This document shows positions 8,406 through 16,650 of a DNA stretch of 64,000 nt, in pieces. Every line of letters begins with the position of its first letter. Within the stretch, counting starts at the first letter, position 1. The notes beneath the pieces were generated by a model, which was not told where the DNA came from, ran no database searches, and worked only from the letters and a program-made list of their open reading frames with translations. The DNA lies in NCBI GenBank assembly GCA_937900565.1, contig CALCFG010000136.1, positions 10,314 through 74,313 on the forward strand, in the 5' to 3' direction. A program made the position numbers and the translations under genes. The DNA comes from an uncultured Erysipelotrichaceae bacterium. Its GTDB lineage: Bacteria; Bacillota_I; Bacilli_A; Erysipelotrichales; Erysipelotrichaceae.

Positions 8406-8444
8406 GCGTCGGTCGCAATTCCCCGACGTTAAACAAAACAAGGA
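8406..8444 (+). promoter_or_regulatory. preQ1-I riboswitch
   Basis: The sequence has a short stem (CGTCGG 8407-8412 / CCGACG 8423-8428), a loop with TCGCAATT, then GTTAAACAAAACAAGGAG. This layout and wording closely match the small preQ1-I aptamer class, as in the Thermoanaerobacter tengcongensis example. The A-rich tail runs straight into the ribosome site (AAGGAGAG, 8440-8447) of queT. Binding of preQ1 would therefore hide the ribosome site and shut translation off. The match was made by eye. Confidence 0.88.
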
Positions 8445-8452
8445 GAGATAAA

Positions 8453-8959
8453 ATGAATACAAAAAAAATGGCCACGGTAGCAATGATTGCTGCAATTTAT
8501 GTGGGATTAACGGTGGTATTGGCCCCTATTTCATATGGACCAATTCAAGTTAGAATTAGTGAGATGTTAACGTTGTTACCAATATTTTATAGCCCAAGCA
8601 TAATTGGTGTTACATTGGGATGCTTTTTAGCTAATTTAGTTGGCGTGTTTATGGGGAGTAATGTATTGGGGGTATATGATATTTTTATTGGTACCATTGC
8701 TACATTAATTGCAGCAATCATTACTTATAAAACACGCAATGTACGAATTAAGAATTATCCTTGGTTAGCGATTGCTTCTCCAATAGTATTTAATGGTATT
8801 ATTATTGGTGCAGAATTAGCCTATGCATTTATGCCGGATACATTTATGGTAGGATGGTTAATTAATGGAGTACAAGTAGCGATTGGTGAAGCAATCGCGG
8901 TCATTGTGTTATATCCATTAGTTAAAGTTATCGTAAAACGATTAAATTTAAGTGAATAA
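8453..8959 (+). CDS. queT: QueT family queuosine-precursor transporter
   Basis: This 168-residue membrane protein is the likely substrate-specific (S) component of an ECF transporter importing preQ1 or a related deazapurine for queuosine in tRNA. Family features include the N-terminal helix with TVVLAPISYGPIQVRISEML and the later segment FLANLVG. Length and start agree with the family, and about five or six membrane helices are visible. The preQ1-I riboswitch in its leader independently supports the assignment. No queuosine biosynthesis genes and no ECF energising module are seen nearby, so salvage using a shared module is likely. Confidence 0.92.
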   Translation: MNTKKMATVAMIAAIYVGLTVVLAPISYGPIQVRISEMLTLLPIFYSPSIIGVTLGCFLANLVGVFMGSNVLGVYDIFIGTIATLIAAIITYKTRNVRIKNYPWLAIASPIVFNGIIIGAELAYAFMPDTFMVGWLINGVQVAIGEAIAVIVLYPLVKVIVKRLNLSE

Positions 8960-8982
8960 ATAAAAATATAAGGAATTGTAAG

Positions 8983-9011
8983 CAGTAATCAATTATGGTT
9001 ACTGTTTTTTT
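8983..9011 (+). terminator. Rho-independent terminator after queT
   Basis: CAGTAATC / GGTTACTG form an 8-bp stem with one wobble pair around loop AATTAT, followed by seven T's. It separates queT from the tmk operon. Confidence 0.85.
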
Positions 9012-9033
9012 AGAGTTTATGGTAGGTAGGCCT

Positions 9034-9039
9034 TATAAT
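9034..9039 (+). promoter_or_regulatory. Candidate -10 box for the tmk operon
   Basis: A perfect TATAAT lies nine bases before the chosen tmk ATG, so transcription would begin at or within a few bases of the start codon. No convincing -35 element is seen at the usual distance. Confidence 0.4.
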
Positions 9040-9048
9040 AGAAAAGGT

Positions 9049-9675
9049 ATGAGAAAAGGATTATTTATTACAGTGGAAGGATGCGATGGATGTGGTAAAT
9101 CCAGCGCAACACAATTAGTTGTACAATCATTAATGGATAAAGGATACGATGTGATTCATACCCGGGAACCAGGGGGAATTGATATTGCTGAACAAATTCG
9201 TTCAGTCATTTTAGATCCTAAAAACACGGATATGGAAAAACGATGCGAAGCATTATTGTATGCAGCGAGCAGAAGACAACATTTAGTACAGAAAGTATTA
9301 CCTGCATTAGCTGAAGGTAAAATCGTTGTCTGTGAACGCTTTGTTGATTCTTCCTTAGTCTATCAAGGATATGCGCGTGGTATTGGGATTGATGAAGTAT
9401 GGAATATTAATCAATTTGCCATAGAAAATCATATGCCAGATTTAACTTTGTTTATGGATGTGGATTATCAAGTAGGCCTAGAACGGATTGCCAATCGTAG
9501 CGGTAAGGATCGCCTTGATATTGAATCCAACGAGTTTCATCAAAAAGTTTACCAAGGGTATCAATTGGTATATGAAAAGTTTAAAGACCGTATGACATTA
9601 ATTGATGCATCCAAACCGTTAAATCAAGTTGTAAGCGATATGGTTAGTGTGATTGAGGATAAGTTAAATGGATAA
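9049..9675 (+). CDS. tmk: Thymidylate kinase
   Basis: This 208-residue cytoplasmic enzyme phosphorylates dTMP to dTDP using ATP. The P-loop EGCDGCGKSS lies near the N-terminus. The dTMP-binding HTREPGG segment and the CERFVDSSLVYQG motif follow, then the lid region with RIANRSGKDRLD. I start it at 9049 because the family begins directly with the GLFITVEG strand; an earlier in-frame ATG at 8995 lies inside the preceding terminator. AAAAGG sits too close to this ATG to be a normal ribosome site. The stop overlaps the holB start by 8 bases. Confidence 0.95.
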   Translation: MRKGLFITVEGCDGCGKSSATQLVVQSLMDKGYDVIHTREPGGIDIAEQIRSVILDPKNTDMEKRCEALLYAASRRQHLVQKVLPALAEGKIVVCERFVDSSLVYQGYARGIGIDEVWNINQFAIENHMPDLTLFMDVDYQVGLERIANRSGKDRLDIESNEFHQKVYQGYQLVYEKFKDRMTLIDASKPLNQVVSDMVSVIEDKLNG

Positions 9676-10621
9676 GCAAAGCTTATTGCAAAGTCAGCAT
9701 GTTGCTTCCAATGTACTAAGTAAAGCGTTACTAACGAATAAATTAAGTCATGCTTACTTATTTGCAGGTCCGCAAGGATGCAATAAGAAAGATTTTGCAT
9801 TGCTTGTTGCGCAATCGTTTGTGTGTCAAAACAGTGACACACAAGGTTTTGCGTGTCAAAAATGTCCTAGTTGCTTACGTATACAAGATGGTAATTATGG
9901 CGATTTATTTGTGTTGGATAAATCCAATAGTACGGGGAGTAAGCAAATTTTAAAAGATGATATTCAACATTTACAACAATTCTTTGAAAATACCGCTATT
10001 GAAGCCAGTGGGAAACGTGTTTATATTATTCATAATGTTGAAAACTCAACCAGTGAAGCATTAAATAGTTTATTAAAATTTCTAGAAGAACCAAGAAATA
10101 ATATTTTAGCGATATTGACTTGTTCCAGTGTGGAAGCGGTGCTTCCTACCATTGTTTCCAGATGCCAAGTTATTCATTTTCATAAAAATGCTCCTATTGT
10201 TAATTTAGAGAAACCATGGCAAGTATACTTAGCGAGCCATTGTGTATTGGATGAAACAATTGATGAATTAATGGATAATAAAGCATTCAATAGTGCATTG
10301 GATGCTTTGGATATATTTATGAAAGCGAATCGCTACACATTGGATGAAATAATTATTTCCATTGAAAAAGATTTAGTGATTGATAATAAAAATAAAGCAA
10401 GTTTAACTTACTTTTTTGAATGTTTATATCATATCTATCGGCTTAAGTTGAGCAATAATAGCTTATTTATGCATTATTTTGCTAAAATAGAATTGTTTTT
10501 AAATAATCCAAGTAATGGATTATTAATATTAAGACAAGGTGCTTTAAAAAGCACGAAAACATATTATATGCCATTAGTTTATGAGGAAACGATGTTGGCA
10601 TTGAAGAAGGAGTTAGTATGA
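9668..10621 (+). CDS. holB: DNA polymerase III delta-prime subunit
   Basis: This 317-residue clamp-loader subunit helps load the sliding clamp at the replication fork. It has an AAA+ fold with a degenerate Walker A (AGPQGCNKKDFA) and a cysteine cluster including CQKCPSC that binds structural zinc. The segment ALNSLLKFLEEP and the sensor-type SRCQVIHF strand are typical of delta-prime. The loss of a canonical P-loop is normal for this subunit. It overlaps tmk by 8 bases and yaaT by 4, in the conserved tmk-holB-yaaT order. Confidence 0.93.
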   Translation: MDKQSLLQSQHVASNVLSKALLTNKLSHAYLFAGPQGCNKKDFALLVAQSFVCQNSDTQGFACQKCPSCLRIQDGNYGDLFVLDKSNSTGSKQILKDDIQHLQQFFENTAIEASGKRVYIIHNVENSTSEALNSLLKFLEEPRNNILAILTCSSVEAVLPTIVSRCQVIHFHKNAPIVNLEKPWQVYLASHCVLDETIDELMDNKAFNSALDALDIFMKANRYTLDEIIISIEKDLVIDNKNKASLTYFFECLYHIYRLKLSNNSLFMHYFAKIELFLNNPSNGLLILRQGALKSTKTYYMPLVYEETMLALKKELV

Positions 10622-11892
10622 ATTATGTAGCGGTTCATTTTGAAAATGAATCTTTAAAGTATACATTTGCAACAGATTATACCCAACTTAAAAACGAACA
10701 GGCGGTTGTAGTGGATACGGCCAGTGGGTATGAACTTGCATTTGTGGCTGGACCTGTCCTTGGGGAAAACGAAGCAAAATTACCTCAAGATAAAGAAATC
10801 AAGCAATTGATTCGTATTGCAAGCGAAGAAGATATTGCGCAATATCAATCCAATAAAGAAGCAGCGAAAGAAGCGATGAGTATTGTTAGTCATTGCATTG
10901 AACAATGCCAATTGGAAATGGATTTAGTGGCAACGAATTATAATTTAGATCGTTCTAAGATTTTAATTACGTATGTTGCTGAACATCGTGTCGATTTTAG
11001 AGAATTATTAAAAGTATTAAATATAGAATTAAGATGCCGTGTAGAATTACGTCAGATTGCCATTCGGCAACGGGCGAAATTTATTGGCGGTATTGGACCG
11101 TGCGGCAGACCGTTATGTTGTGCGACATTCTTAAATGACTTTCAAAGCGTATCAATTAATTTAGCGAAGAATCAAGGATTAAGTTTAAATGCGTCCAAGT
11201 TAACAGGACAATGTGGCAAATTAAAATGTTGCCTGCGTTATGAAGATGACATTTACACAGAATTAAACCAAGGATTACCGAAATTAAATAGCTGGGTAGA
11301 ATTTGAAGGTGAAAAGTTTAAAGTAGCTTCAATGAATCTATTAAGTAATTACGTCCGTTTGGATAATCCATTAAAATCCAAGATGATTACTGTGGATGAA
11401 TTAAGGGAACATGCTGTACCGACACAACGGTTAACTAAGAAAGCCATTAATGAAATTAAAGAAAGTGGCGGTCACCGTATCAGTAAGGATGTTACGGTTT
11501 CTCAAGCATTAAAAGATAATGAAGCAGCGAAAGAAGCTTCTAAGCTTGCTAAGCCAATTAAAGCAACCCCAAGCTATACACAATCAGTTAATATTGATCA
11601 AGAAAAACCAGCTAAGACAAAAACGGTGAATAAAGGTAGTGAAACACGGGTATTCAAGGCAAAAGAATCTAAAAAGCCAGTAACACATACAACGAGTAAA
11701 TCGACGAATAGTGAAAGTAAATCCGATAATAAGCGTGTATTTAAGAAAAAACAAACTGGCAATCAAATACCTAATAAACCGGTAAATAATACGAAAAATA
11801 CTACGCACAATAACAGCAATAAGCGTACTTTTAAGAAGAAATCGGTTGGAACAGATACTATTCGGATTATTGAAGAACATGAAGCAGATTAG
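10618..11892 (+). CDS. yaaT: PSP1 domain protein, YaaT/RicT family
   Basis: The 424-residue protein has a PSP1 (SuperFam RicT) core in its first 275 residues. The family signatures are GGIGPCGRPLCC (around 158-169) and GQCGKLKCCLRYE (around 197-209), whose cysteines bind an iron-sulfur cluster in RicT of Bacillus subtilis. In that organism it works with YmcA and YlbF to steer RNase Y processing. Gene order tmk-holB-yaaT-rsmI is conserved. Unusual here is a long C-terminal tail (about 290-424) rich in Lys, Asn, Ser and Thr with repeated RxFKxK-like elements. It starts behind GAAGGAG and overlaps holB by 4 bases. Confidence 0.92.
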   Translation: MNYVAVHFENESLKYTFATDYTQLKNEQAVVVDTASGYELAFVAGPVLGENEAKLPQDKEIKQLIRIASEEDIAQYQSNKEAAKEAMSIVSHCIEQCQLEMDLVATNYNLDRSKILITYVAEHRVDFRELLKVLNIELRCRVELRQIAIRQRAKFIGGIGPCGRPLCCATFLNDFQSVSINLAKNQGLSLNASKLTGQCGKLKCCLRYEDDIYTELNQGLPKLNSWVEFEGEKFKVASMNLLSNYVRLDNPLKSKMITVDELREHAVPTQRLTKKAINEIKESGGHRISKDVTVSQALKDNEAAKEASKLAKPIKATPSYTQSVNIDQEKPAKTKTVNKGSETRVFKAKESKKPVTHTTSKSTNSESKSDNKRVFKKKQTGNQIPNKPVNNTKNTTHNNSNKRTFKKKSVGTDTIRIIEEHEAD

Positions 11893-12727
11893 TTATCAAA
11901 AAGATCAAGCAACACTTTATCTTGTACCAACACCAATTGGTAATAAAGCAGATATGACCAATCGTTGTTGTGAAGTGTTGCAATGTGTCGATATTATCGC
12001 TTGCGAAGATAAACGTGTAAGCGTAAAACTATTGGATTCATTAGGGGTTCATAAACCATTAATGGTGAATCAAAAGTTTAATGAAGACAGTAATGTGGAA
12101 ACATTCATGCAATTATTGGATGAAGGTAAAAGCATTGCCCTTATATCCGACGCAGGTATGCCATGTATTTCTGATCCAGGCTATACAATTGTGTATCAAT
12201 TAGTGAATAAGGGTTACAATGTTGTCCCTTTACCGGGTGCCAATGCCGCTTTAACGGCATTAATGGCATCGGGTATTGATAGTGCGCGGTTTACTTTTAT
12301 TGGCTTTTTACCAGCCAATAAAAGTGGACGGGAAAAAGAATTAACCCTACTAAAAGATAGAAGTGAAACATTAATCTTTTATGAAGCGGTACACCGGATA
12401 ATGGAAACATTACGAAGTATGTTGGAAGTGTTGGGCGATCGCAACGTATGCGTAGCAAGAGAACTCACTAAACTGCATGAAACGATTTATCGGGGCAAGT
12501 TAAGTGAAATTATTGAACAGATGGATGTAAAAGGGGAATATGTCATAGTGGTTGAAGGGAATAGTGAAGTAAACAAAGAAAGTACTTCCATTGATGTGAC
12601 TACTTGCATCAAGCTGTTATTGGATGAAGGCATTAGTGTTAAAAGTGCAAGTAAAGTCGCTGCTGCATTGACGGGTATTCCAAAAAATCAATGTTATCAA
12701 ATGGCCAGTGAATTCAATAAGTCATAA
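11879..12727 (+). CDS. rsmI: 16S rRNA (cytidine1402-2'-O)-methyltransferase
   Basis: This 282-residue SAM-dependent methyltransferase modifies C1402 in the decoding centre of 16S rRNA. It belongs to the tetrapyrrole-methylase fold. Visible signatures are LYLVPTPIGN near the N-terminus, ACEDKR, the loop SDAGMPCISDPG and PLPGANAALTAL. I start it at 11879, where the ATG overlaps the end of yaaT and leads directly into the first conserved strand. A hairpin terminator follows the stop. Length is normal. Confidence 0.94.
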   Translation: MKQISYQKDQATLYLVPTPIGNKADMTNRCCEVLQCVDIIACEDKRVSVKLLDSLGVHKPLMVNQKFNEDSNVETFMQLLDEGKSIALISDAGMPCISDPGYTIVYQLVNKGYNVVPLPGANAALTALMASGIDSARFTFIGFLPANKSGREKELTLLKDRSETLIFYEAVHRIMETLRSMLEVLGDRNVCVARELTKLHETIYRGKLSEIIEQMDVKGEYVIVVEGNSEVNKESTSIDVTTCIKLLLDEGISVKSASKVAAALTGIPKNQCYQMASEFNKS

Positions 12728-12728
12728 T

Positions 12729-12749
12729 AAAGTGGCAATGCCACTTTTT
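12729..12749 (+). terminator. Rho-independent terminator after rsmI
   Basis: AAAGTGGC / GCCACTTT form an 8-bp stem with a 3-base loop and a short T-run. This ends the tmk-holB-yaaT-rsmI operon. Confidence 0.8.
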
Positions 12750-12860
12750 AGTTTAGGTAAATGTACCTGAATTATTAAAAGATATATTAAGGAATAAAGC
12801 GTAAGTTTAAAGCCTTTTCGCTAACGTGTTAAAATGGTAGATATTGAAAGGAAACATAGT

Positions 12861-13610
12861 ATGAAACGTTTAGCTATAAGTTTATGCGCGGCGTTAATGT
12901 TAACTGGTTGCGCAGGTAAAGAAATTAGTTTGGAAAAAGCATTATCAATTGCTGAAAATGCGGCGCAATGCGAAAATAATTGCAATATTATCAATCAACA
13001 AAGGAATGACGATGGATTCTATTTTGAAATTGATAAAGCAGGGGAATCGATCCAAGTGCGATTGGATGATGATGGTGATGTTGAAGCCATTGAAAAACGT
13101 CAAGCAACGGAAAATACCACTACCAATGATATATCATCGACACCTAACAGTGCCCAATCTTCAACGAATCAACAGTCAGATGGTTGTAATTATACCCAAC
13201 AAGAGTTAAGTGAAGTACTACCACAATCTATCTTGGATTCACTTGGACTAAGTTTTGATACAATATGTAACTTGAGTGTTACCCAAGAAGAAGATGATGG
13301 CAGAATATATGATAAGATTCAATTTCATAGTAACCAACGACGTTACAAATTTGAACTCTATCAAAATGTATTAGTGGAATTCAATTGCTTTATCGCTAAT
13401 AAATACTATGAAGCAGGTAATTTAAGTCAAGATGAAGCATTAGCGATTGCTTATGAAATGACGCAATCAACGCAAGAAAATAGTAAAATATTTGAAGCAG
13501 AATACGATGCTGTTAGCCATGAATATGAATTTGAAGGTAATTTTAATGGTCGCTACGCGAGTGTTAGCGTGTATGATAATGGTGTCTTAAATGAATTGGA
13601 ATGGAAATAG
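12861..13610 (+). CDS. Lipoprotein with PepSY-like repeats
   Basis: This 249-residue exported lipoprotein has a lipobox LTGC within the first 20 residues after the ATG at 12861, preceded by GAAAGGAAA. It contains two or more PepSY-like units of about 75 residues. Each begins with a helix such as ISLEKALSIAENAAQ or LSQDEALAIAYEMT, followed by beta strands that include FYFEIDKAGESIQVRLDDDG and YEFEGNFNGRYASVSVYDNG. A Thr/Ser/Asn/Gln-rich linker separates them. PepSY domains are thought to inhibit or bind peptidases. No partner peptidase is adjacent. The upstream 110 bases hold only a small hairpin and a possible promoter. Confidence 0.7.
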   Translation: MKRLAISLCAALMLTGCAGKEISLEKALSIAENAAQCENNCNIINQQRNDDGFYFEIDKAGESIQVRLDDDGDVEAIEKRQATENTTTNDISSTPNSAQSSTNQQSDGCNYTQQELSEVLPQSILDSLGLSFDTICNLSVTQEEDDGRIYDKIQFHSNQRRYKFELYQNVLVEFNCFIANKYYEAGNLSQDEALAIAYEMTQSTQENSKIFEAEYDAVSHEYEFEGNFNGRYASVSVYDNGVLNELEWK

Positions 13611-13614
13611 GAAT

Positions 13615-14943
13615 ATGCGTTTATATAATTCAAAAACTGGTAAGGTTGAATTATTTCAACCAATGGATGAAAAATTAGTCAAAATGTATGTGTGTGGACC
13701 TACTGTTTATAACCATGCACATATTGGTAATGCCCGACCCATTGTCGTATTTGATACATTAGCACGTGTAATTCGTGCTAATGGATATGATTTACATTAT
13801 GTATCTAACTTTACGGATGTGGATGATAAAATCATTAATAAGGCCATTGATGAAGGGGTGGATGAAAAAGTTATTTCTACTCGCTACATTGATGCGTACA
13901 ATGCCCTAAGAAATCAATTGCAATGTGAAGCGTTGTATGCGACACCAAAAGTTACCGATACAATGGATGAAATTATTAGTTATATTGATGATTTAGTAAA
14001 ATCAGGTAATGCTTATAATGTGAATGGTAATGTTTATTTTGACGTTTTAAAATGTCCAAGCTATGGATGTGTATCTCGTCAAAATTTAGCGGATTTGGAA
14101 GCTGGGGCTCGTATTGAAACAAGTGATGAAAAACACAGTCCGTATGACTTTGTTTTATGGAAAAAAACTGATAAAGGAATTCAATGGGACAGTCCATGGG
14201 GAAAAGGAAGACCAGGTTGGCATACTGAATGTGTGGTAATGATTCAAGATAACTTAGGTGGTCAAGTTGATATTCATGGGGGTGGAGCGGATTTAAGATT
14301 CCCACACCATGAAAATGAACAAGCACAATGTGTGTGTCATTCAAATCATGATTTAGCAAATTATTGGGTACATAATGCCATGATTAATTTGGATGGTGTT
14401 AAGATGAGTAAATCTTTGGGAAATATTTTATGGGCTAAAGATATTGTTGCTCAATTGGGTGCGAATTTATTCCGATGGATTATTTTATCAACGCATTATC
14501 GTGGGACATTAAACTTCTCAGAAGAAGTTGTGGAATCCAGTCGTAAAGAATTGGATAAAATTACTACACCTTTACGACAAGCTAACTTACAACTTCAAGT
14601 AAGTGGTTACAGTAGCGATGAGTATGATAAAGATAGTTATGATGCATTTTTAAATGAAATGAGTGACGACTTAAATACACCAAATGCAATGACTGTGATT
14701 TTTGATACAGTGAAAAAGTTAAACGCAGCTTTACGAGTTAAAGAAAAAGATAACGGTATTATCTCGGCCTACTTTAATAGTATTAATAAAATGTTAGCTG
14801 TTTTAGGAATCTTTATTGAATTGCCGAAATTTACCTTGGAACAATTGGATTTATATAATCAATGGAATCAAGCCAAAGCGAATAAAGATTTTGAATTGGC
14901 CGATACTTTAAGAGCACAACTCGTCGACCAACACATTTTATGA
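13615..14943 (+). CDS. cysS: Cysteinyl-tRNA synthetase
   Basis: This 442-residue class I aminoacyl-tRNA synthetase charges tRNA-Cys. It has the zinc cysteine in YVCGPTVYNHAHIGNARP, which includes the HIGH-type motif HIGN. Further ligands are in GWHTECVVM and DLRFPHHENE, and the KMSKS loop reads exactly KMSKS. The chosen ATG at 13615 is preceded by ATAGGA and starts the typical MRLYNS strand; the stop of the upstream lipoprotein lies just before it. The stop overlaps mrnC. This cysS-mrnC-rlmB order is standard in Bacillota. No T-box was seen, and expression probably comes from a promoter upstream of the lipoprotein. Confidence 0.96.
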   Translation: MRLYNSKTGKVELFQPMDEKLVKMYVCGPTVYNHAHIGNARPIVVFDTLARVIRANGYDLHYVSNFTDVDDKIINKAIDEGVDEKVISTRYIDAYNALRNQLQCEALYATPKVTDTMDEIISYIDDLVKSGNAYNVNGNVYFDVLKCPSYGCVSRQNLADLEAGARIETSDEKHSPYDFVLWKKTDKGIQWDSPWGKGRPGWHTECVVMIQDNLGGQVDIHGGGADLRFPHHENEQAQCVCHSNHDLANYWVHNAMINLDGVKMSKSLGNILWAKDIVAQLGANLFRWIILSTHYRGTLNFSEEVVESSRKELDKITTPLRQANLQLQVSGYSSDEYDKDSYDAFLNEMSDDLNTPNAMTVIFDTVKKLNAALRVKEKDNGIISAYFNSINKMLAVLGIFIELPKFTLEQLDLYNQWNQAKANKDFELADTLRAQLVDQHIL

Positions 14944-15329
14944 TGCATACGGGAAGAGAATATGCATTTATTGGTGATGCCGTTTGGGGACTAAAAATAA
15001 AGTTGCGCCTTGTTGAAAGTAATATTAATTTGGGTAAAGATATTAACATTGCTACAGCGTATTACTTAAGTGCTAGTGCGCAAGCAAGCCTATTTCAACG
15101 CTTATATAAAGACCATTTTTTTAGCGAAATTGAGCAAACTATCTATAAAAAAGGAAGAAATATTAAAGTAACCAAGCGAAATTCTCATGAAAATATCACC
15201 ATATATCGATGTGCCAGCGGATTTGAAGCCATTATTGGCTATTTGTATATGGAAAATCAATGCGAACGTATTGATGAAATTATTGATATTATGATGCAAG
15301 AAAATAAAAATGAAAGCGAAAGTATTTAA
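14940..15329 (+). CDS. mrnC: Mini-ribonuclease III
   Basis: This 129-residue RNase III-like enzyme lacks the double-stranded RNA-binding domain and matures 23S rRNA ends in Bacillus. The catalytic signature is AFIGDAVW near the N-terminus, and the second conserved block is KRNSHENITIYRCASGFEAI. Two tandem ATGs (14940 and 14943) overlap the cysS stop. There is no separate ribosome site, so translation is coupled to cysS. Length is normal for MrnC. Confidence 0.92.
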   Translation: MMHTGREYAFIGDAVWGLKIKLRLVESNINLGKDINIATAYYLSASAQASLFQRLYKDHFFSEIEQTIYKKGRNIKVTKRNSHENITIYRCASGFEAIIGYLYMENQCERIDEIIDIMMQENKNESESI

Positions 15330-15358
15330 AACACTATGGGAAGGGAGAAACAATAATT

Positions 15359-16114
15359 ATGCCACAATGGATTTATGGAAAGAATACGGTTCGAAGCGCT
15401 TTAGAAAGTAATAAAGGCATTGAATCGTTAATGTTGGTGAATCAAGATTTAAAATTCATTGCATTGGCTAATCGTAATCACATTCCGATTGAGTATATTT
15501 CCGCAAAACAAGCCAATAAATTAAGCAATAACGGCAACCATCAAGGGGTATTGGCCAGAATGAAAGATTATGCTTACGTATCCTTGGATTCATTAATTCA
15601 AAATAATAAGGATAATCCCTATTCGACTTTAGTACTATGTGATGGTATTGAAGATCCCCATAACTTGGGTGCTATCTTAAGGGTGTGTGATGCCTGTGGA
15701 TTTAATGGAGTCATTATTAAACAAGACCGCAATGTTGGTTTGAATGCAACGGTAGCTAAAGTTAGTGTTGGGGCCATTGAATCCGTCCCAGTCGCTTGTG
15801 TGAATAGCATGAATACTTGCATTCAAACATTAAAAGATAATGGGTATTGGATCGTTACCACTACATTGGATAGTGAAAGTGTGGATTACCGCGCCGTTAA
15901 TTACGATACAAAGATTGTATTGGTGTTGGGTAATGAAGGTAAGGGGGTTTCCAGTCTGGTCGCTAAACGCTCTGATTGGAAAGTTATATTACCAATGCAT
16001 GGTATTGTGGATAGTTTAAATGTATCGTGTGCTTTTGCAGCAATGGGTTATGAAATATTAAACCAACGCTTTCCATATAGGGGGAAAGCGTCATGCAAAA
16101 CGACTTTGAAATAA
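15359..16114 (+). CDS. rlmB: 23S rRNA (guanosine2251-2'-O)-methyltransferase, TrmH/RlmB family
   Basis: This 251-residue SPOUT-fold methyltransferase modifies the ribosomal peptidyl transferase loop. The N-terminal substrate-binding domain ends in NHQGVLARMKDY. The SPOUT domain shows the three motifs DPHNLGAILRVCDACGF, LGNEGKGVS and MHGIVDSLNVSCAFAAMGYE. It starts behind GGGAAGGGAG and overlaps the next gene by 22 bases. The position after mrnC supports RlmB rather than a generic TrmH paralogue. Confidence 0.93.
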   Translation: MPQWIYGKNTVRSALESNKGIESLMLVNQDLKFIALANRNHIPIEYISAKQANKLSNNGNHQGVLARMKDYAYVSLDSLIQNNKDNPYSTLVLCDGIEDPHNLGAILRVCDACGFNGVIIKQDRNVGLNATVAKVSVGAIESVPVACVNSMNTCIQTLKDNGYWIVTTTLDSESVDYRAVNYDTKIVLVLGNEGKGVSSLVAKRSDWKVILPMHGIVDSLNVSCAFAAMGYEILNQRFPYRGKASCKTTLK

Positions 16115-16650
16115 TTTATTATTGTATATTAAACGACGATGTAGCATTAAACCTGTACTTGGATAACTTTACCAAGTACTTATGGGGCATGCTACATCGT
16201 ATTGTTTTTCGGGCTGAACGAAGAAATGAAATCTATGAGATGGGTGCCTATGATTTATTGATTGATTTACTTTATACTGTTTCTTTCCTTCGTACAAAAA
16301 ATGTTAAAGCATTCTTTTCAAGTGCGTTAGCGCATGAAATAAAACGAATTAACAGTAAATTAAGTATTAAAGACGCCAAAAGTTGTTATATGGATGATAG
16401 TGAATCGTATGCATCAATTGTTGCTTCAGTATACTTAAGGGATGATGAAGATCCATGTGTCATTGATTATCGGAAAACATTAATTGATCACGTATATGAA
16501 GTGATGAATTATAACTTAAGCAGTAAGCAACAACGAGCCATTGAAAACTGCATTGCCGGTAAAGATGAGCAAGGATTTAAAGATTATCGCTCCTATCAAA
16601 ATGCCTTGTATCAAGCCCGTAAAAAGATTAAAGAATCCATGAATGATTAA
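16093..16650 (+). CDS. Divergent sigma factor-like protein in the sigH position
   Basis: This 185-residue protein occupies the place taken by sigH after rlmB in Bacilli. Its sequence is weakly sigma-like. A middle segment with LIDLLYTVSFLR and FFSSALAHEIKR resembles region 2. The C-terminus has LSSKQQRAIENCIAG and then RSYQNALYQARKKIKE, which parallels the end of sigma region 4. The helix-turn-helix of region 4 appears shortened by several residues. It starts behind GGGGAAAG within rlmB and converges with the TetR gene by a 4-base overlap. It may be a minor sigma factor or a decayed one; confidence in function is low, in coding high. Confidence 0.6.
   Translation: MQNDFEIIYYCILNDDVALNLYLDNFTKYLWGMLHRIVFRAERRNEIYEMGAYDLLIDLLYTVSFLRTKNVKAFFSSALAHEIKRINSKLSIKDAKSCYMDDSESYASIVASVYLRDDEDPCVIDYRKTLIDHVYEVMNYNLSSKQQRAIENCIAGKDEQGFKDYRSYQNALYQARKKIKESMND

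Noticed and set aside
8995..9048. N-terminal extension of thymidylate kinase
   Set aside because: The ATG at 8995 lies inside a strong terminator hairpin and the added 18 residues do not fit the family.
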